Source of the DNA: Fredinandcohnia onubensis
GTDB taxonomy: Bacteria; Bacillota; Bacilli; Bacillales; Bacillaceae_L
Direction: 5' to 3'
Length of the DNA: 64,000 bases
NCBI RefSeq assembly: GCF_031181385.1
Contig: NZ_JAPSKV010000015.1
Location: forward strand, 42,780 to 106,779
In this document: piece after piece, positions 8,242 to 16,924 of the stretch
How positions within the stretch are numbered: the first letter of the stretch is position 1
Layout: every line of letters begins with the position of its first letter
The notes under the pieces: generated by a model
Told to the model about the DNA's origin: nothing
The model's database searches: none
What the model saw: only the letters and a program-made list of their open reading frames with translations
Program-made: the position numbers and the translations under genes

Positions 8242-9504
8242 TTATCTTATTTGCCCATTTCCGGTCATTAAGAACTTTACTGTAGTTAATGCTGGTAGTC
8301 CCATTGGTCCACGTGCATGAAGCTTTTGAGTTGAAATGCCGATCTCCGCTCCAAAGCCTAGTGCTCCCCCATCTGTAAATCGAGTTGAAGCATTGTGATA
8401 AAGAGAAGATGCATCGACAAGCTTCATGAACACATCTGCTGTTTCTTGATTTTCTGTAATAATCGCTTCTGAGTGCTTTGTTCCATACTGTTCAATATGG
8501 TCAATTGCTTCGTGCACATCTTCAACAACCTTCATCGCAATGTGCAAACTTAAGTATTCATTTGCCCAATCCTCTTCACCTGCCGGGATAGCGTTTGGGA
8601 TAATTGATAGTGACTGCTCATCCCCATGCACTGTAATAGAATGATCCTGTAATGTCTTCACAAGGGCATCCTTATGCTTTAGCAACCAATCCTTATGTAT
8701 AAGGACTGTTTCCGCAGCATTACAAACAGCCGGACGATCCGTTTTTGCATTCACAAGGATAGGCAACGCCTTATTGACATCCGCTTCAGAGTCAATATAG
8801 ACATGGCAGTTTCCAACACCTGTTTCAAGTACAGGAACTGTCGCTTGTTTAACAACTGTTTGAATCAAAGAGGCCCCGCCGCGTGGGATAAGCACATCAA
8901 TATATTCCTTCATCGTAAATAGCTCCCCGGTAGCTTCTCGATCCGTACTTGCAATAAATTGAACAGCTTCCCTTGGTATCATCGTATGCTCTAGCGCATA
9001 TTGAATCACCTCAACGATTGCCTTATTTGTGTGAATCGCTGATGAGCCACCTTTTAAAATAATCGCGTTTCCTGATTTCAACGCGAGCCCAGTTGCATCA
9101 ACCGTTACATTTGGTCGTGCCTCATAAATCATCCCGATGACACCCAAAGGTACGGTTACTTTTTTCACCTGTAGGCCATTTTCTAATGTCCAATCTGAGA
9201 TGACTTGGTCTGTCGGGTCCTCCAAAGCGGCAACTTGTCGAAGTCCCTCTGCAAAATCAAAAATCCGTTCCTTTGAAAGGGTAAGCCGATCCATGAATGC
9301 TGGCGTATATCTGGCTTCTTTACCTTTTTGTAAATCAACCTTATTTGCTTCTAAAATGGTTTCAAAGTTTGCTTCCAAATGTTCAGCTAATATATATAAT
9401 GCTCTGTTTTTATCGTCAGTTGATAGAATCCCCACTTGTTTGGCTGCTTTTTTTGCTTCACGTGCTTGATTTCTAATATCTACATTTACTTTTACTAAAG
9501 TCAC
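8242..9504 (-). CDS. proA: glutamate-5-semialdehyde dehydrogenase (gamma-glutamyl phosphate reductase)
   Basis: A 420-residue enzyme for the second step of proline synthesis: NADPH-dependent reduction of gamma-glutamyl phosphate to glutamate 5-semialdehyde in the cytoplasm. Recognisable stretches are PLGVIGMIYEARPNVTVDATGLALKSGN, IPRGGASLI, the active-site Cys region DRPAVCNAAETVLIH, and GGALGFGAEIGISTQKLHARGPMG near the C-terminus. Length matches the family. It is the last gene of proC-proB-proA. The 142-bp gap to proB is long for an operon and is filled by a palindromic repeat element. Confidence 0.97.
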   Translation of the reverse strand: MTLVKVNVDIRNQAREAKKAAKQVGILSTDDKNRALYILAEHLEANFETILEANKVDLQKGKEARYTPAFMDRLTLSKERIFDFAEGLRQVAALEDPTDQVISDWTLENGLQVKKVTVPLGVIGMIYEARPNVTVDATGLALKSGNAIILKGGSSAIHTNKAIVEVIQYALEHTMIPREAVQFIASTDREATGELFTMKEYIDVLIPRGGASLIQTVVKQATVPVLETGVGNCHVYIDSEADVNKALPILVNAKTDRPAVCNAAETVLIHKDWLLKHKDALVKTLQDHSITVHGDEQSLSIIPNAIPAGEEDWANEYLSLHIAMKVVEDVHEAIDHIEQYGTKHSEAIITENQETADVFMKLVDASSLYHNASTRFTDGGALGFGAEIGISTQKLHARGPMGLPALTTVKFLMTGNGQIR

Positions 9505-9509
9505 CTAAT

Positions 9510-9647
9510 TCCTCCTTTTATCAAATGCGCCTTGGCGTATTTGCTGCCCAGATTTTTTCGAGCCCGCTCGAAAAACTACCTCTAAAAATCTGTGGCATCC
9601 GCCGGAGGCTTTGACTTTATTCAGTCGGGCTACCTACTGAATAAAGT
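9510..9647. repeat. palindrome-rich intergenic element between proB and proA
   Basis: Three inverted repeats fill the gap: CGCC-TT-GGCG (9528-9537), TTTTTCGAGC-CC-GCTCGAAAAA (9554-9575), and ACTTTATTCAGT-N10-ACTGAATAAAGT (9614-9625 / 9636-9647), the last overlapping the proB stop. The density of perfect arms suggests a mobile, MITE-like or REP-like intergenic repeat, or an RNA structure tuning proA expression. Confidence 0.7.
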
Positions 9648-10768
9648 TAAACCCCAATTGTGATTGGTGCATCAATATGGCAAACAAAATCTCCCATTTC
9701 CATGATGACAGTGGAATCGATTACTTGATCTCTTTGAGACTGTAGCATCCGTTCTAAATCATCTGAAGAGATTTTCACCAAACCTCGGGCTATTTCTTCT
9801 TCATCCGAGCCCACTACACGAACAACAGCACCTTTTTCAAACCTACCTTCGACTTGAAGAATTTCCTTTAGCCGTAGGCTCTTTCTGTTCTTTACAATTC
9901 TTTCTGTTGCATCGGCATTTATGATTATTTCTCCCTTGGACCCCGAGTGAAAGGCAATCCACTTTTTCTTTTGATTAAGTATGGTCACAGATTTTTTACA
10001 ATCAAAATACGTACCCGTCGCCTTTTCTTCCACAGCATCCACGATGATATTTTCTTTATTTGCATTTCCTAAAAAGGTGGAAATCCCAGAAGCCATTGCA
10101 ATCTTCACGGCTTCAATTTTAGATTTCATGCCACCTGTACCAACAGCACTTCCAGAACCACCCGCAGCATTCTCGATTTCATCCGTAATTTCAGAAACTC
10201 GCTCAATTAGCTTAGCATCCTCATGTGCGGTCGGGTTTTTATCATATAATCCATCTATATCAGATAAAATGACCAGTTGGTCGGCATCCACTAATCCAGC
10301 TACTTTAGCCGCCAATGTATCATTATCACCAAAGTTCAAACGCTCTGTCGAAAGCGTGTCATTTTCATTAACGATAGGAATAATCCCCCGTTCTAATAAA
10401 ACGTTCAACGTGTTGCGAGCGTTTTGGTAACGTGATTCATCCAAAAAGTCGCTTCTTAAAATCAAGATTTGCGAAGCCACATATCCGTGTGATAAAAAGA
10501 GGTGGGAATAGGATTCCATTAATAATCCTTGACCAATCGATGCAGCTGCTTGTTTTTCCGGCAATGAATCTGGGCGTTTAAGACAGCCAAGCTTTCTATA
10601 TCCAGCAGCGACTGCCCCTGATGATACAAGGACAACCTCGTGCCCTGCATCCTTCAACTCAGCAATTTCATTCGTCAGTTTTTCTAGTTTTATCTTACTA
10701 ATTTCTCCGTGACGGCTCGTTAACGAGCTACTTCCGACCTTAATAACAACTCTTTTTTCTATGGACAT
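9647..10768 (-). CDS. proB: glutamate 5-kinase
   Basis: A 373-residue protein catalysing ATP-dependent phosphorylation of glutamate to gamma-glutamyl phosphate, the feedback-regulated first step of proline synthesis. The N-terminal amino-acid kinase domain (1 to about 255) shows RVVIKVGSSSLT, VSSGAVAAGYRKLG, PIVNENDTLS, FGDNDTLAAKVAGLVDADQLVILSDIDGLY and GTGGMKSKIEA. A C-terminal PUA domain (about 275-365) contains GSKGEIIINADA and KGAVVRVVG. Length is typical of the PUA-containing form. It lies between proC and proA on the minus strand. Confidence 0.97.
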   Translation of the reverse strand: MSIEKRVVIKVGSSSLTSRHGEISKIKLEKLTNEIAELKDAGHEVVLVSSGAVAAGYRKLGCLKRPDSLPEKQAAASIGQGLLMESYSHLFLSHGYVASQILILRSDFLDESRYQNARNTLNVLLERGIIPIVNENDTLSTERLNFGDNDTLAAKVAGLVDADQLVILSDIDGLYDKNPTAHEDAKLIERVSEITDEIENAAGGSGSAVGTGGMKSKIEAVKIAMASGISTFLGNANKENIIVDAVEEKATGTYFDCKKSVTILNQKKKWIAFHSGSKGEIIINADATERIVKNRKSLRLKEILQVEGRFEKGAVVRVVGSDEEEIARGLVKISSDDLERMLQSQRDQVIDSTVIMEMGDFVCHIDAPITIGV

Positions 10769-10859
10769 CCGATCAATCCTTATCTGTTTTTGTTTTTGAT
10801 TGCCGGACGATAATACTTTTACAAGCGCTTATCGCCCGTAAAAGGGTTATATGCTTATG

Positions 10860-11714
10860 TTAAACAGCTTGAACTTTTTTCTCAGTAGTACCTTCAAGCT
10901 GTGAACTGATTTCCTGGGAACGCTTTGCCGCATGTTTAATAGCTTGTGAGATCGCCTTACCGCCACCATTTTTATCTAATGCTGCCAAACCTGCAGCTGT
11001 TGTACCATTTGGGGAAGTCACATTTTCTCGTAATGTGGTCGGTGTCTCATTCTGTTGCTGAATCATTTTTGCTGCCCCGACAATCGTTTGAGCAATAATA
11101 TCTCTTGTCACTTTTTCTTGTAATCCTGCTTTTCTCACTGTTGCTTCCATATGCTCCATTAGGTAATATATATAGGCAGGCCCGCTACCCGCTACTCCCG
11201 TAAACACATCCATTTGGTCTTCTGGGATTTCGTAAACTTCTCCAATTGATTCAAGTAGGTCTTTTGCTAGCAACATATTTTCAGTAGTAGTCGAGGAACC
11301 AGCCGAAATTGCTGTTGCAGACTCTCCAATCATGCTAGATGTATTCGGCATCACACGAATCACCTGTTGCCCCGCTGGTAAATGCTGCTCCATGTAGGTT
11401 GTGGTAATACCCGCTAAAACGGATAAAACGAGTTGGTTCGGTTGAAGTGAATCTTTGATGGACTGTAATGCAACTTCTGCATCCTTAGGTTTCATTGCGA
11501 GGACGATCATATCGATATTTTGCAGGTTTAGATGTTGGCTTGTTAAACCTTTAATTTTATAATTTTCTTCAAGTTGTTGTAGTCTTTCTGTATTCGATCG
11601 GTTAGTAACAAAGATCTGATTCGAAGGGACCTTTCCAGCTGCAACAATACCCGAAATCATTGCCTCTGCCATTGATCCTGCCCCTATAAAAGCGATTGTT
11701 TTTTCATGTAACAT
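10860..11714 (-). CDS. proC: pyrroline-5-carboxylate reductase
   Basis: About 284 residues. The enzyme reduces pyrroline-5-carboxylate to proline with NAD(P)H, the last step of the pathway. An N-terminal Rossmann motif (TIAFIGAGSMAEAMISGIV), VLAMKPKD, SVLAGITTTYMEQHL, RVMPNTSSMIGESATAIS, GVAGSGPAYIYYLMEHM and the TSPNGTTAAGL signature are present. The start chosen is ATG 11714 behind AAGGGAG. The frame stays open to 11816, but those 34 extra residues are not family-like. It is the first gene of the pro operon. No T-box was convincing upstream. Confidence 0.95.
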   Translation of the reverse strand: MLHEKTIAFIGAGSMAEAMISGIVAAGKVPSNQIFVTNRSNTERLQQLEENYKIKGLTSQHLNLQNIDMIVLAMKPKDAEVALQSIKDSLQPNQLVLSVLAGITTTYMEQHLPAGQQVIRVMPNTSSMIGESATAISAGSSTTTENMLLAKDLLESIGEVYEIPEDQMDVFTGVAGSGPAYIYYLMEHMEATVRKAGLQEKVTRDIIAQTIVGAAKMIQQQNETPTTLRENVTSPNGTTAAGLAALDKNGGGKAISQAIKHAAKRSQEISSQLEGTTEKKVQAV

Positions 11715-11909
11715 CAAATGTCTCCCTTGTGGTAAAAATTTTAACAACGTATTTATCGTAACATCTTTAAAACCATTATCAAGGGTATCTCGGAAAGTCA
11801 TATGCATATGATTCAATTAGCGAGTGTAAACGCTACCAAAGTAAGCTAATCATATCAAACCACCCTCTATCCGCTCAAAACATGCCTGAGCCAATAATTT
11901 GCCAGTTAG

Positions 11910-11990
11910 TGGGACAAAGGGACAGGTCCCTCGTCCCAAAATGTTACAAACTACTACTAAAACTGACAAAAAGGACAGGTACACTGTGTT
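11910..11990. repeat. REP-like nested palindrome (GGGACAGGTCCC type)
   Basis: TGGGAC (11910-11915) pairs with GTCCCA (11933-11938), and inside them GGGAC (11919-11923) pairs with GTCCC (11926-11930). The 13-mer GGTCCCTCGTCCC recurs exactly at 31180-31192, and related TGGGACA/TGTCCCA arms occur at 21365-21393. It sits in the 322-bp gap between asparaginase and proC, where I see nothing else. Confidence 0.6.
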
Positions 11991-12036
11991 TGCATATTTT
12001 TGCAAATAACAAATGAACCTATCCTCTTTCTAGAAT

Positions 12037-13014
12037 TTAATGATGAAAATGACCTTCATTAATATCTTTAATACCGGCAGCTATCAGAATCGCTAATTTA
12101 ATTCGGGCCTTCTTGCTGTCATAATCACCTGCTAATAGGGCCCCCGCATTTTGTAAGGACCAAGCACTTCCTGGGAAGTCATAAACTGTCTTTACTTCCC
12201 CTTCCTCAGCACTTGTTGTAAGAAGTACATATACTCCTTTTTCAACCGCTCTTTTTACACTCTCGAGGATGTAAGGTGGTGCATGACCCCTACCAGGGGC
12301 TTCTACGATAATTCCTTCAGCCCCATGATCAACGGCACAATCTATAAACTTACCATCTGAACCAAGTGAGGTTTTTACGAGCTCAACAGTAGGTAATGAG
12401 GTTTTCAAAGTATATGTTTCTCGCTTTACCGGTTTTTGATAGATAAATATTGTCTCTTGATCTACAATTCCTAGGTAACCGAAGCCAAAAGACGTAAATC
12501 CATCTATGTTTGAAGCGTGTTTTTTCTTGATGTATCGCCCAGAAAAAATCCGCTCATTAAATAAAGCAACCGTTCCAAGACCCCTACATTCTGGATATGC
12601 AGCTAATAGAATGGATTGGCGCAAGTTAACAAAAGCATCCGTTCCATTCACTTGAGGTCCCCGCTGTGAACCAGTGATCACAACTGGCCTCTCATCAGCA
12701 ATAACTAAGTCTAAGAAATATGCTGTTTCTTCTAATGTATCCGTCCCATGAGTGACTACGACTCCATCTATATCTGGGCTTTCAAAGACTTCTTCAATCT
12801 TTTCCTTCAATGTAATTAAATGACCAAACGTCATATGATTACTAGGTATCTGAAAGACAGATATCACATCAACATCTATATATGAAGGGAGATCACACAT
12901 TTCAGATAGTTCTTCACCGGACATCACACCAGCTGTCAAAAGCCCCGTTTCTGGATTTCGTTTACTGGCAATTGTCCCTCCTGTACTTAACATAACGATT
13001 TTTTTCTTATCCAT
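12037..13014 (-). CDS. L-asparaginase
   Basis: A 325-residue asparaginase hydrolysing L-asparagine to aspartate and ammonia. The first catalytic threonine is in KIVMLSTGGTIASK near the N-terminus, and the second Thr-Asp pair is in VVTHGTDTLEETAYFLDL. ITGSQRGPQVNGTDAFVN and EGIIVEAPGRGHAPP are also typical of the bacterial type I/II family. There is no signal peptide, so it is probably cytoplasmic. The start is ATG 13014 behind GAGGAGG; the frame is open further upstream but lacks a ribosome binding site. It seems monocistronic. Confidence 0.93.
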   Translation of the reverse strand: MDKKKIVMLSTGGTIASKRNPETGLLTAGVMSGEELSEMCDLPSYIDVDVISVFQIPSNHMTFGHLITLKEKIEEVFESPDIDGVVVTHGTDTLEETAYFLDLVIADERPVVITGSQRGPQVNGTDAFVNLRQSILLAAYPECRGLGTVALFNERIFSGRYIKKKHASNIDGFTSFGFGYLGIVDQETIFIYQKPVKRETYTLKTSLPTVELVKTSLGSDGKFIDCAVDHGAEGIIVEAPGRGHAPPYILESVKRAVEKGVYVLLTTSAEEGEVKTVYDFPGSAWSLQNAGALLAGDYDSKKARIKLAILIAAGIKDINEGHFHH

Positions 13015-13194
13015 GGTTACCCTCCTCAATCTAAAACAACCAATACAAGCTTTTAGTTTAATAGTATAGCTCGCTACTACTTGTTTCAATAGTTTGAATT
13101 AAAAGAAATAATGAAATATATCTCCAGTATCCATCACTTTAGCCAAAATTGGACAGATTCCTTCTATTCAACAGTGGTAAACTAAAAACTAGAG

Positions 13195-13917
13195 GTGATA
13201 ACGAAAATAGAAAACCAACCATACATAAATCAATTATTTATTGGCAAACCCAAAACGATGGGCGACCCAAATGCAAAAAAGCTCATGGATAAAGATTGGA
13301 CTAGTGGTATTTTTAAAGAACCCATTCATAATCCGGTAATGCTTAGTAAAGAAGGTTTAACCGGGGATGGTCAAGCTGATTTAATAAATCATGGTGGACC
13401 TGAAAAAGCCGTTCTTGCCTATGCAGCAACCCATTATGAAAAATGGCAATGTGAAGTGAATAATGATCAAATTGTGGCAGGAGCAATGGGAGAAAACTTC
13501 GCTATCGTGGGTCTTGATGAATCTAATGTTTGCATCGGGGATATTTATGAGGTTGGTGAGGCTTTGGTTCAAGTTTCACAACCACGCCAGCCGTGCTGGA
13601 AGCCTGCGCGTCGCTATAAAATACTTGATTTTGCATTAAGGATTCAAAATAGCGGACGAACCGGATGGTACTTCCGCGTTGTCAAAGAAGGCATTGTTAA
13701 AGAGCAGGATAAAATCAAGTTAGTAGAACGCCTATACCCTGAATGGACCATTGCTCGTTGCAATGAAGTCATGCATGAAAAGAAAGAGGATATGGAGGCA
13801 GCTGCGAAACTTGCAGCCTGCAAATACCTTGCAGCGAATTGGAAAGAAACACTAGCAAAACGACTAAAGGGTGAATCAAAATCAATCGAAAGTCGTGTTT
13901 ACGGACCAAATAAATAA
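13195..13917 (+). CDS. MOSC domain protein, YiiM/YflK-like
   Basis: About 240 residues. A MOSC beta-barrel (about 35-160) contains LINHGGPEKAVLAYAATHYEKW, MGENFAIVG, and the conserved Cys in QVSQPRQPCWKPARR. The C-terminal tail fits the 3-alpha extension of YiiM-type proteins. Relatives detoxify N-hydroxylated bases using a molybdenum cofactor. The start is uncertain: GTG 13195 is the only early option in frame, but it lies within the purine-rich stretch (AGAGGTGAT) that would itself serve as the ribosome binding site for a start a few codons later. Confidence 0.85.
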   Translation: MITKIENQPYINQLFIGKPKTMGDPNAKKLMDKDWTSGIFKEPIHNPVMLSKEGLTGDGQADLINHGGPEKAVLAYAATHYEKWQCEVNNDQIVAGAMGENFAIVGLDESNVCIGDIYEVGEALVQVSQPRQPCWKPARRYKILDFALRIQNSGRTGWYFRVVKEGIVKEQDKIKLVERLYPEWTIARCNEVMHEKKEDMEAAAKLAACKYLAANWKETLAKRLKGESKSIESRVYGPNK

Positions 13918-13996
13918 CTTTTTTACTAATAATGTTTAAATTATCATACAATAACTCTTTTCTGATAATAGCAATAATATAATTATATAAAATATA

Positions 13997-14025
13997 TTGA
14001 CAATAGTATATTCCAGATGTATAGT
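13997..14025 (+). promoter_or_regulatory. sigma-A promoter of the metNPQ operon
   Basis: TTGACA (13997-14002), 17 bp, TATAGT (14020-14025). The predicted start near 14032 lies just ahead of the SAM riboswitch. Confidence 0.8.
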
Positions 14026-14044
14026 TTAAAACATATTAAAAATA

Positions 14045-14150
14045 CTTCTTATCAAGAGAGGCGGAGGGACTGGCCCTGTGAAACCTCGGCAACGGACGAT
14101 TCGTACCGTGCCAATTCCAGCAAGTAAGCTTGAGAGATAAGAAGAGGATA
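14045..14150 (+). promoter_or_regulatory. SAM-I riboswitch (S-box) aptamer
   Basis: Canonical S-box order: CTTATCAAGAGAGGCGGAGG, GACTGGCCC, GAAACCTCGGCAAC, a variable P3, GTGCCAATTCC, and GAGAGATAAG closing P1. When bound to S-adenosylmethionine the leader should let the downstream terminator fold and shut off the methionine transporter genes. Confidence 0.97.
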
Positions 14151-14166
14151 CTGGAATTAACTTTCT

Positions 14167-14197
14167 GCCCTCTTCTGTCTGAAGAGGGCTTTTATAT
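14167..14197 (+). terminator. SAM riboswitch expression-platform terminator
   Basis: GCCCTCTTC (14167-14175), loop TGTCT, GAAGAGGGC (14181-14189), then a T-rich run. It is placed for SAM-dependent attenuation ahead of metN. Confidence 0.93.
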
Positions 14198-14326
14198 TTT
14201 TATAATATAATATTTTTCTTATCCAAAGAGAGGTCGACCCTTATATAGAAATATGTTTTAGAGAATTTTATCCTTCTTCTCTATGAGGAAGAACTTTTTA
14301 AGGGAAAGACGAAAGGAGATCATAAA

Positions 14327-15358
14327 GTGATAGAGTTTCAGGATTTGATTAAGGTATATGACAGCGGCGGCAAACAAGTTCACGCTTTAAATAACGTCAA
14401 TTTAAAAATTAACAAAGGGGAAATCTACGGAGTAGTCGGATATAGTGGTGCCGGCAAAAGTTCATTAATCCGTTGTGTGAATTTCCTTGAACGCCCAACC
14501 TCTGGAAAAGTGATTGTTGATGGCCATAACCTAATGACACTCCCAGAAAAGCAGATCCGCGAGGTAAAGAAAAATATTGGGATGGTGTTCCAACACTTTA
14601 ACCTTTTAAACTCAAAAACTGTATACGCAAATATCGCAATGCCTCTTATCTTAAGTAAAACACCAAAAGAGCAAATAAAAAATCGGGTTACAGAACTACT
14701 TGAATTCGTAGGATTAGGCGATAAGGCGGATGTCTATCCGGATCAGCTTTCCGGTGGGCAAAAGCAGCGAGTTGGCATTGCCAGAGCCTTGGCAACGCAA
14801 CCTTCGATTCTGCTATGCGATGAGGCAACCTCTGCGTTGGATCCTCAGACAACCAGTTCGATTTTGCAGCTATTGAAAAAAATCAATCAAGAATACAATA
14901 TTACGATTTTAATGATTACCCATGAAATGTCAGTGATTAGAGAAATCTGTGACCGCGTAGCCGTCATGGAAGCTGGACAAGTAATTGAGGAAGGAACCGT
15001 CTTTGATGTCTTTTCCGCTCCAAAGACTAAAACTGCACAAAACTTTGTCAGCACGGTAATGCATGATCAAATTCCTCAATCTATCTTAAACATGATTAAA
15101 GATAATCAAGGATCCCAGAATATTTTTCGCATTAGCTTTATCGGCCAGTCAACAGGCAAGCCGTTTTTATCGCAACTTGCCAAGAAACTGGATATTGATA
15201 TCAACGTGCTCTACGGTAGTATCACAGAGCTGCAAGGAATTCCATTTGGTAACCTAATTGTAGAAATTCAGGGACCTGATGCCGAAGTCAAGCGTGCCTT
15301 AACGTATCTGCAGTCCAAACAAATCAGCTTCAAGGAAGTGACATCCCATGCTAGTTAA
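14327..15358 (+). CDS. metN: methionine ABC transporter, ATP-binding protein
   Basis: A 343-residue ATPase of the high-affinity methionine importer. Walker A GYSGAGKSS, signature LSGGQKQRVGIARALA, Walker B ILLCDEATSALDPQT and the H-loop MITHEM are present. The C-terminal ~100 residues are the NIL/ACT-like domain that senses methionine in MetN. The ribosome binding site AAAGGAG precedes the GTG start. The 3' end overlaps metP by 11 nt, indicating translational coupling. The SAM riboswitch directly upstream implies induction when SAM is low. Confidence 0.97.
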   Translation: MIEFQDLIKVYDSGGKQVHALNNVNLKINKGEIYGVVGYSGAGKSSLIRCVNFLERPTSGKVIVDGHNLMTLPEKQIREVKKNIGMVFQHFNLLNSKTVYANIAMPLILSKTPKEQIKNRVTELLEFVGLGDKADVYPDQLSGGQKQRVGIARALATQPSILLCDEATSALDPQTTSSILQLLKKINQEYNITILMITHEMSVIREICDRVAVMEAGQVIEEGTVFDVFSAPKTKTAQNFVSTVMHDQIPQSILNMIKDNQGSQNIFRISFIGQSTGKPFLSQLAKKLDIDINVLYGSITELQGIPFGNLIVEIQGPDAEVKRALTYLQSKQISFKEVTSHAS

Positions 15359-15998
15359 TTCAGATCAGATTATCGAAGCGGTCATTGAAACGATCCAAAT
15401 GGTCGGGTTTTCCTTTATCTTTTCAATTGTACTCGGGCTGCCATTAGGCATTCTGCTTTTTGTCACCCGTAAAGGACAGATGCTTGAAAATCTACCCGTT
15501 TTTACCATCGTAAATGCAATTATTAATATTTTTCGTTCCGTCCCGTTCATCATTTTACTAGTCGCAATTATTCCGGTTACCCGATTGATCGTCGGAACAT
15601 CTATTGGAACACCTGCCGCGATTGTTCCACTCGTCTTTTACGCCGGACCATATATTGCGAGATTAGTAGAAAGCTCACTACTTGAAGTGGACGAGGGTGT
15701 GCTTGAAGCAGCCAATGCGATGGGGGCTACTCCCTTCCAAACGATTTTCCGATTCTTGCTTCCAGAAGCGCTCAGTTCATTAGTTGTAAACTTCACAATT
15801 GCAACGATCGGGCTGATTGGTGCATCTGCCATGGCTGGTACAGTCGGCGGAGGAGGCATTGGCGACCTGGCCATTAACTATGGCTATCAGCGCTTTGACA
15901 CTATTACAATGATCATCACTGTTGTCATTCTGATAATAATGGTTCAAGGCTTACAATCATTCGGCAACACCTTATCAAAAAAAATACGAAGAAGATAA
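15348..15998 (+). CDS. metP: methionine ABC transporter, permease
   Basis: A 216-residue permease with five hydrophobic helices. The ABC coupling motif EAANAMGATPFQTIFRFLLPEA lies in the loop near residue 125. It forms the membrane dimer of the MetNPQ methionine/methionine-sulfoxide importer. It starts inside the end of metN and is followed 18 nt later by metQ. Length and order match B. subtilis metNPQ. Confidence 0.97.
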   Translation: MLVNSDQIIEAVIETIQMVGFSFIFSIVLGLPLGILLFVTRKGQMLENLPVFTIVNAIINIFRSVPFIILLVAIIPVTRLIVGTSIGTPAAIVPLVFYAGPYIARLVESSLLEVDEGVLEAANAMGATPFQTIFRFLLPEALSSLVVNFTIATIGLIGASAMAGTVGGGGIGDLAINYGYQRFDTITMIITVVILIIMVQGLQSFGNTLSKKIRRR

Positions 15999-16016
15999 TT
16001 TAGGAGGAAACACAAC

Positions 16017-16862
16017 ATGAAAAAATTTGCATTAACAATCCTACTAGTGGTATTAGTAGCATTCACAGCTGCTTGCTCTAACAATAGCGCAAGTGGAAAA
16101 GAAAAAGATTCCGAAACAAAACACGTTAAAATCGGTATCACTGGTACAGACACTCGCACTTGGGACTTTGTAACTAAAAAAGCAGCCAAAGAAGGAATCG
16201 AGATTGAACTTGTTTCATTCAGTGACTATGTTCTCCCAAACAAAGCACTTGCTGATGGCGAATTGGATGCCAATTCATTCCAAACTGTTGCCTACTTTGA
16301 CCAATTTATTGAAGAGCACAATTTAGACCTAGTTCCAATTGCAACTACGTACCTTGCGCCAATGGCTATTTACTCTGACAAACTTAAGGATGTAAATGAA
16401 ATTAAAGATGGTGCAAAAATTGCCTTACCAAACGATGTATCTAACCAAGGAAGAGCTCTTCTCTTGTTACAGGAGGCTGGACTGCTCAAACTAGTCGATG
16501 ATTATGATGGTCTCGGAACGATTGAGGAAGCTGTAATTGAAAATCCTAAAAATATTGAATTAATCCCAACGGCTCCTGCTCAAATCCCAAGAGCTTTGCC
16601 TGATGTAGATGCGGGTATCATCAATAACGGTTTTGCAAGAGATGCTGGTTTAAATCCGGTTAATGACTCCATTTTCCATGAAAGTGAAACAGCAATTGAC
16701 TACCTCAACATTATTGCAGTGAACAAAGAAGACAAAGATAATGAAACATATAAACGCATTGCTGAGCTGTTCCAGGAAGAAGATACAGCTGAATTCATCA
16801 ATAAAGAATATGGAGGAGCACTAATTCCAACATTTGTTCCATTAGAAAATATTGGATGGTAA
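16017..16862 (+). CDS. metQ: methionine-binding lipoprotein
   Basis: A 281-residue NlpA/MetQ-family lipoprotein. A signal peptide (residues 1-18) ends in a lipobox before Cys20 (FTAACSNN), so the protein should be anchored on the outer face of the membrane. Family stretches are VKIGITGTDTRTWDFV, LADGELDANSFQTVAYFDQF, APMAIYS and IPNDVSNQGRALLLLQ-like KIALPNDVSNQGRA. It delivers methionine to MetNP. A terminator follows at 16875-16896, which probably reduces read-through into the M20 peptidase gene. Confidence 0.97.
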   Translation: MKKFALTILLVVLVAFTAACSNNSASGKEKDSETKHVKIGITGTDTRTWDFVTKKAAKEGIEIELVSFSDYVLPNKALADGELDANSFQTVAYFDQFIEEHNLDLVPIATTYLAPMAIYSDKLKDVNEIKDGAKIALPNDVSNQGRALLLLQEAGLLKLVDDYDGLGTIEEAVIENPKNIELIPTAPAQIPRALPDVDAGIINNGFARDAGLNPVNDSIFHESETAIDYLNIIAVNKEDKDNETYKRIAELFQEEDTAEFINKEYGGALIPTFVPLENIGW

Positions 16863-16874
16863 TAACAAGTAGCT

Positions 16875-16902
16875 GAGGGAAACGTAGGTTTCCCTCTTTT
16901 TT
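16875..16902 (+). terminator. terminator after metQ
   Basis: GAGGGAAAC (16875-16883), loop GTAG, GTTTCCCTC (16888-16896), TTTTTT. It sits 13 nt after the metQ stop and ahead of the M20 peptidase gene, so that gene depends on read-through or a weak internal promoter. Confidence 0.85.
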
Positions 16903-16924
16903 GTAAAAAAAGGAGGAAGGATTC

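Noticed and set aside
11820..11880. Possible T-box leader before proC (AGGGTGG on the minus strand)
   Set aside because: The following ACCGCG and the specifier stem are missing, so only a short chance match remains.
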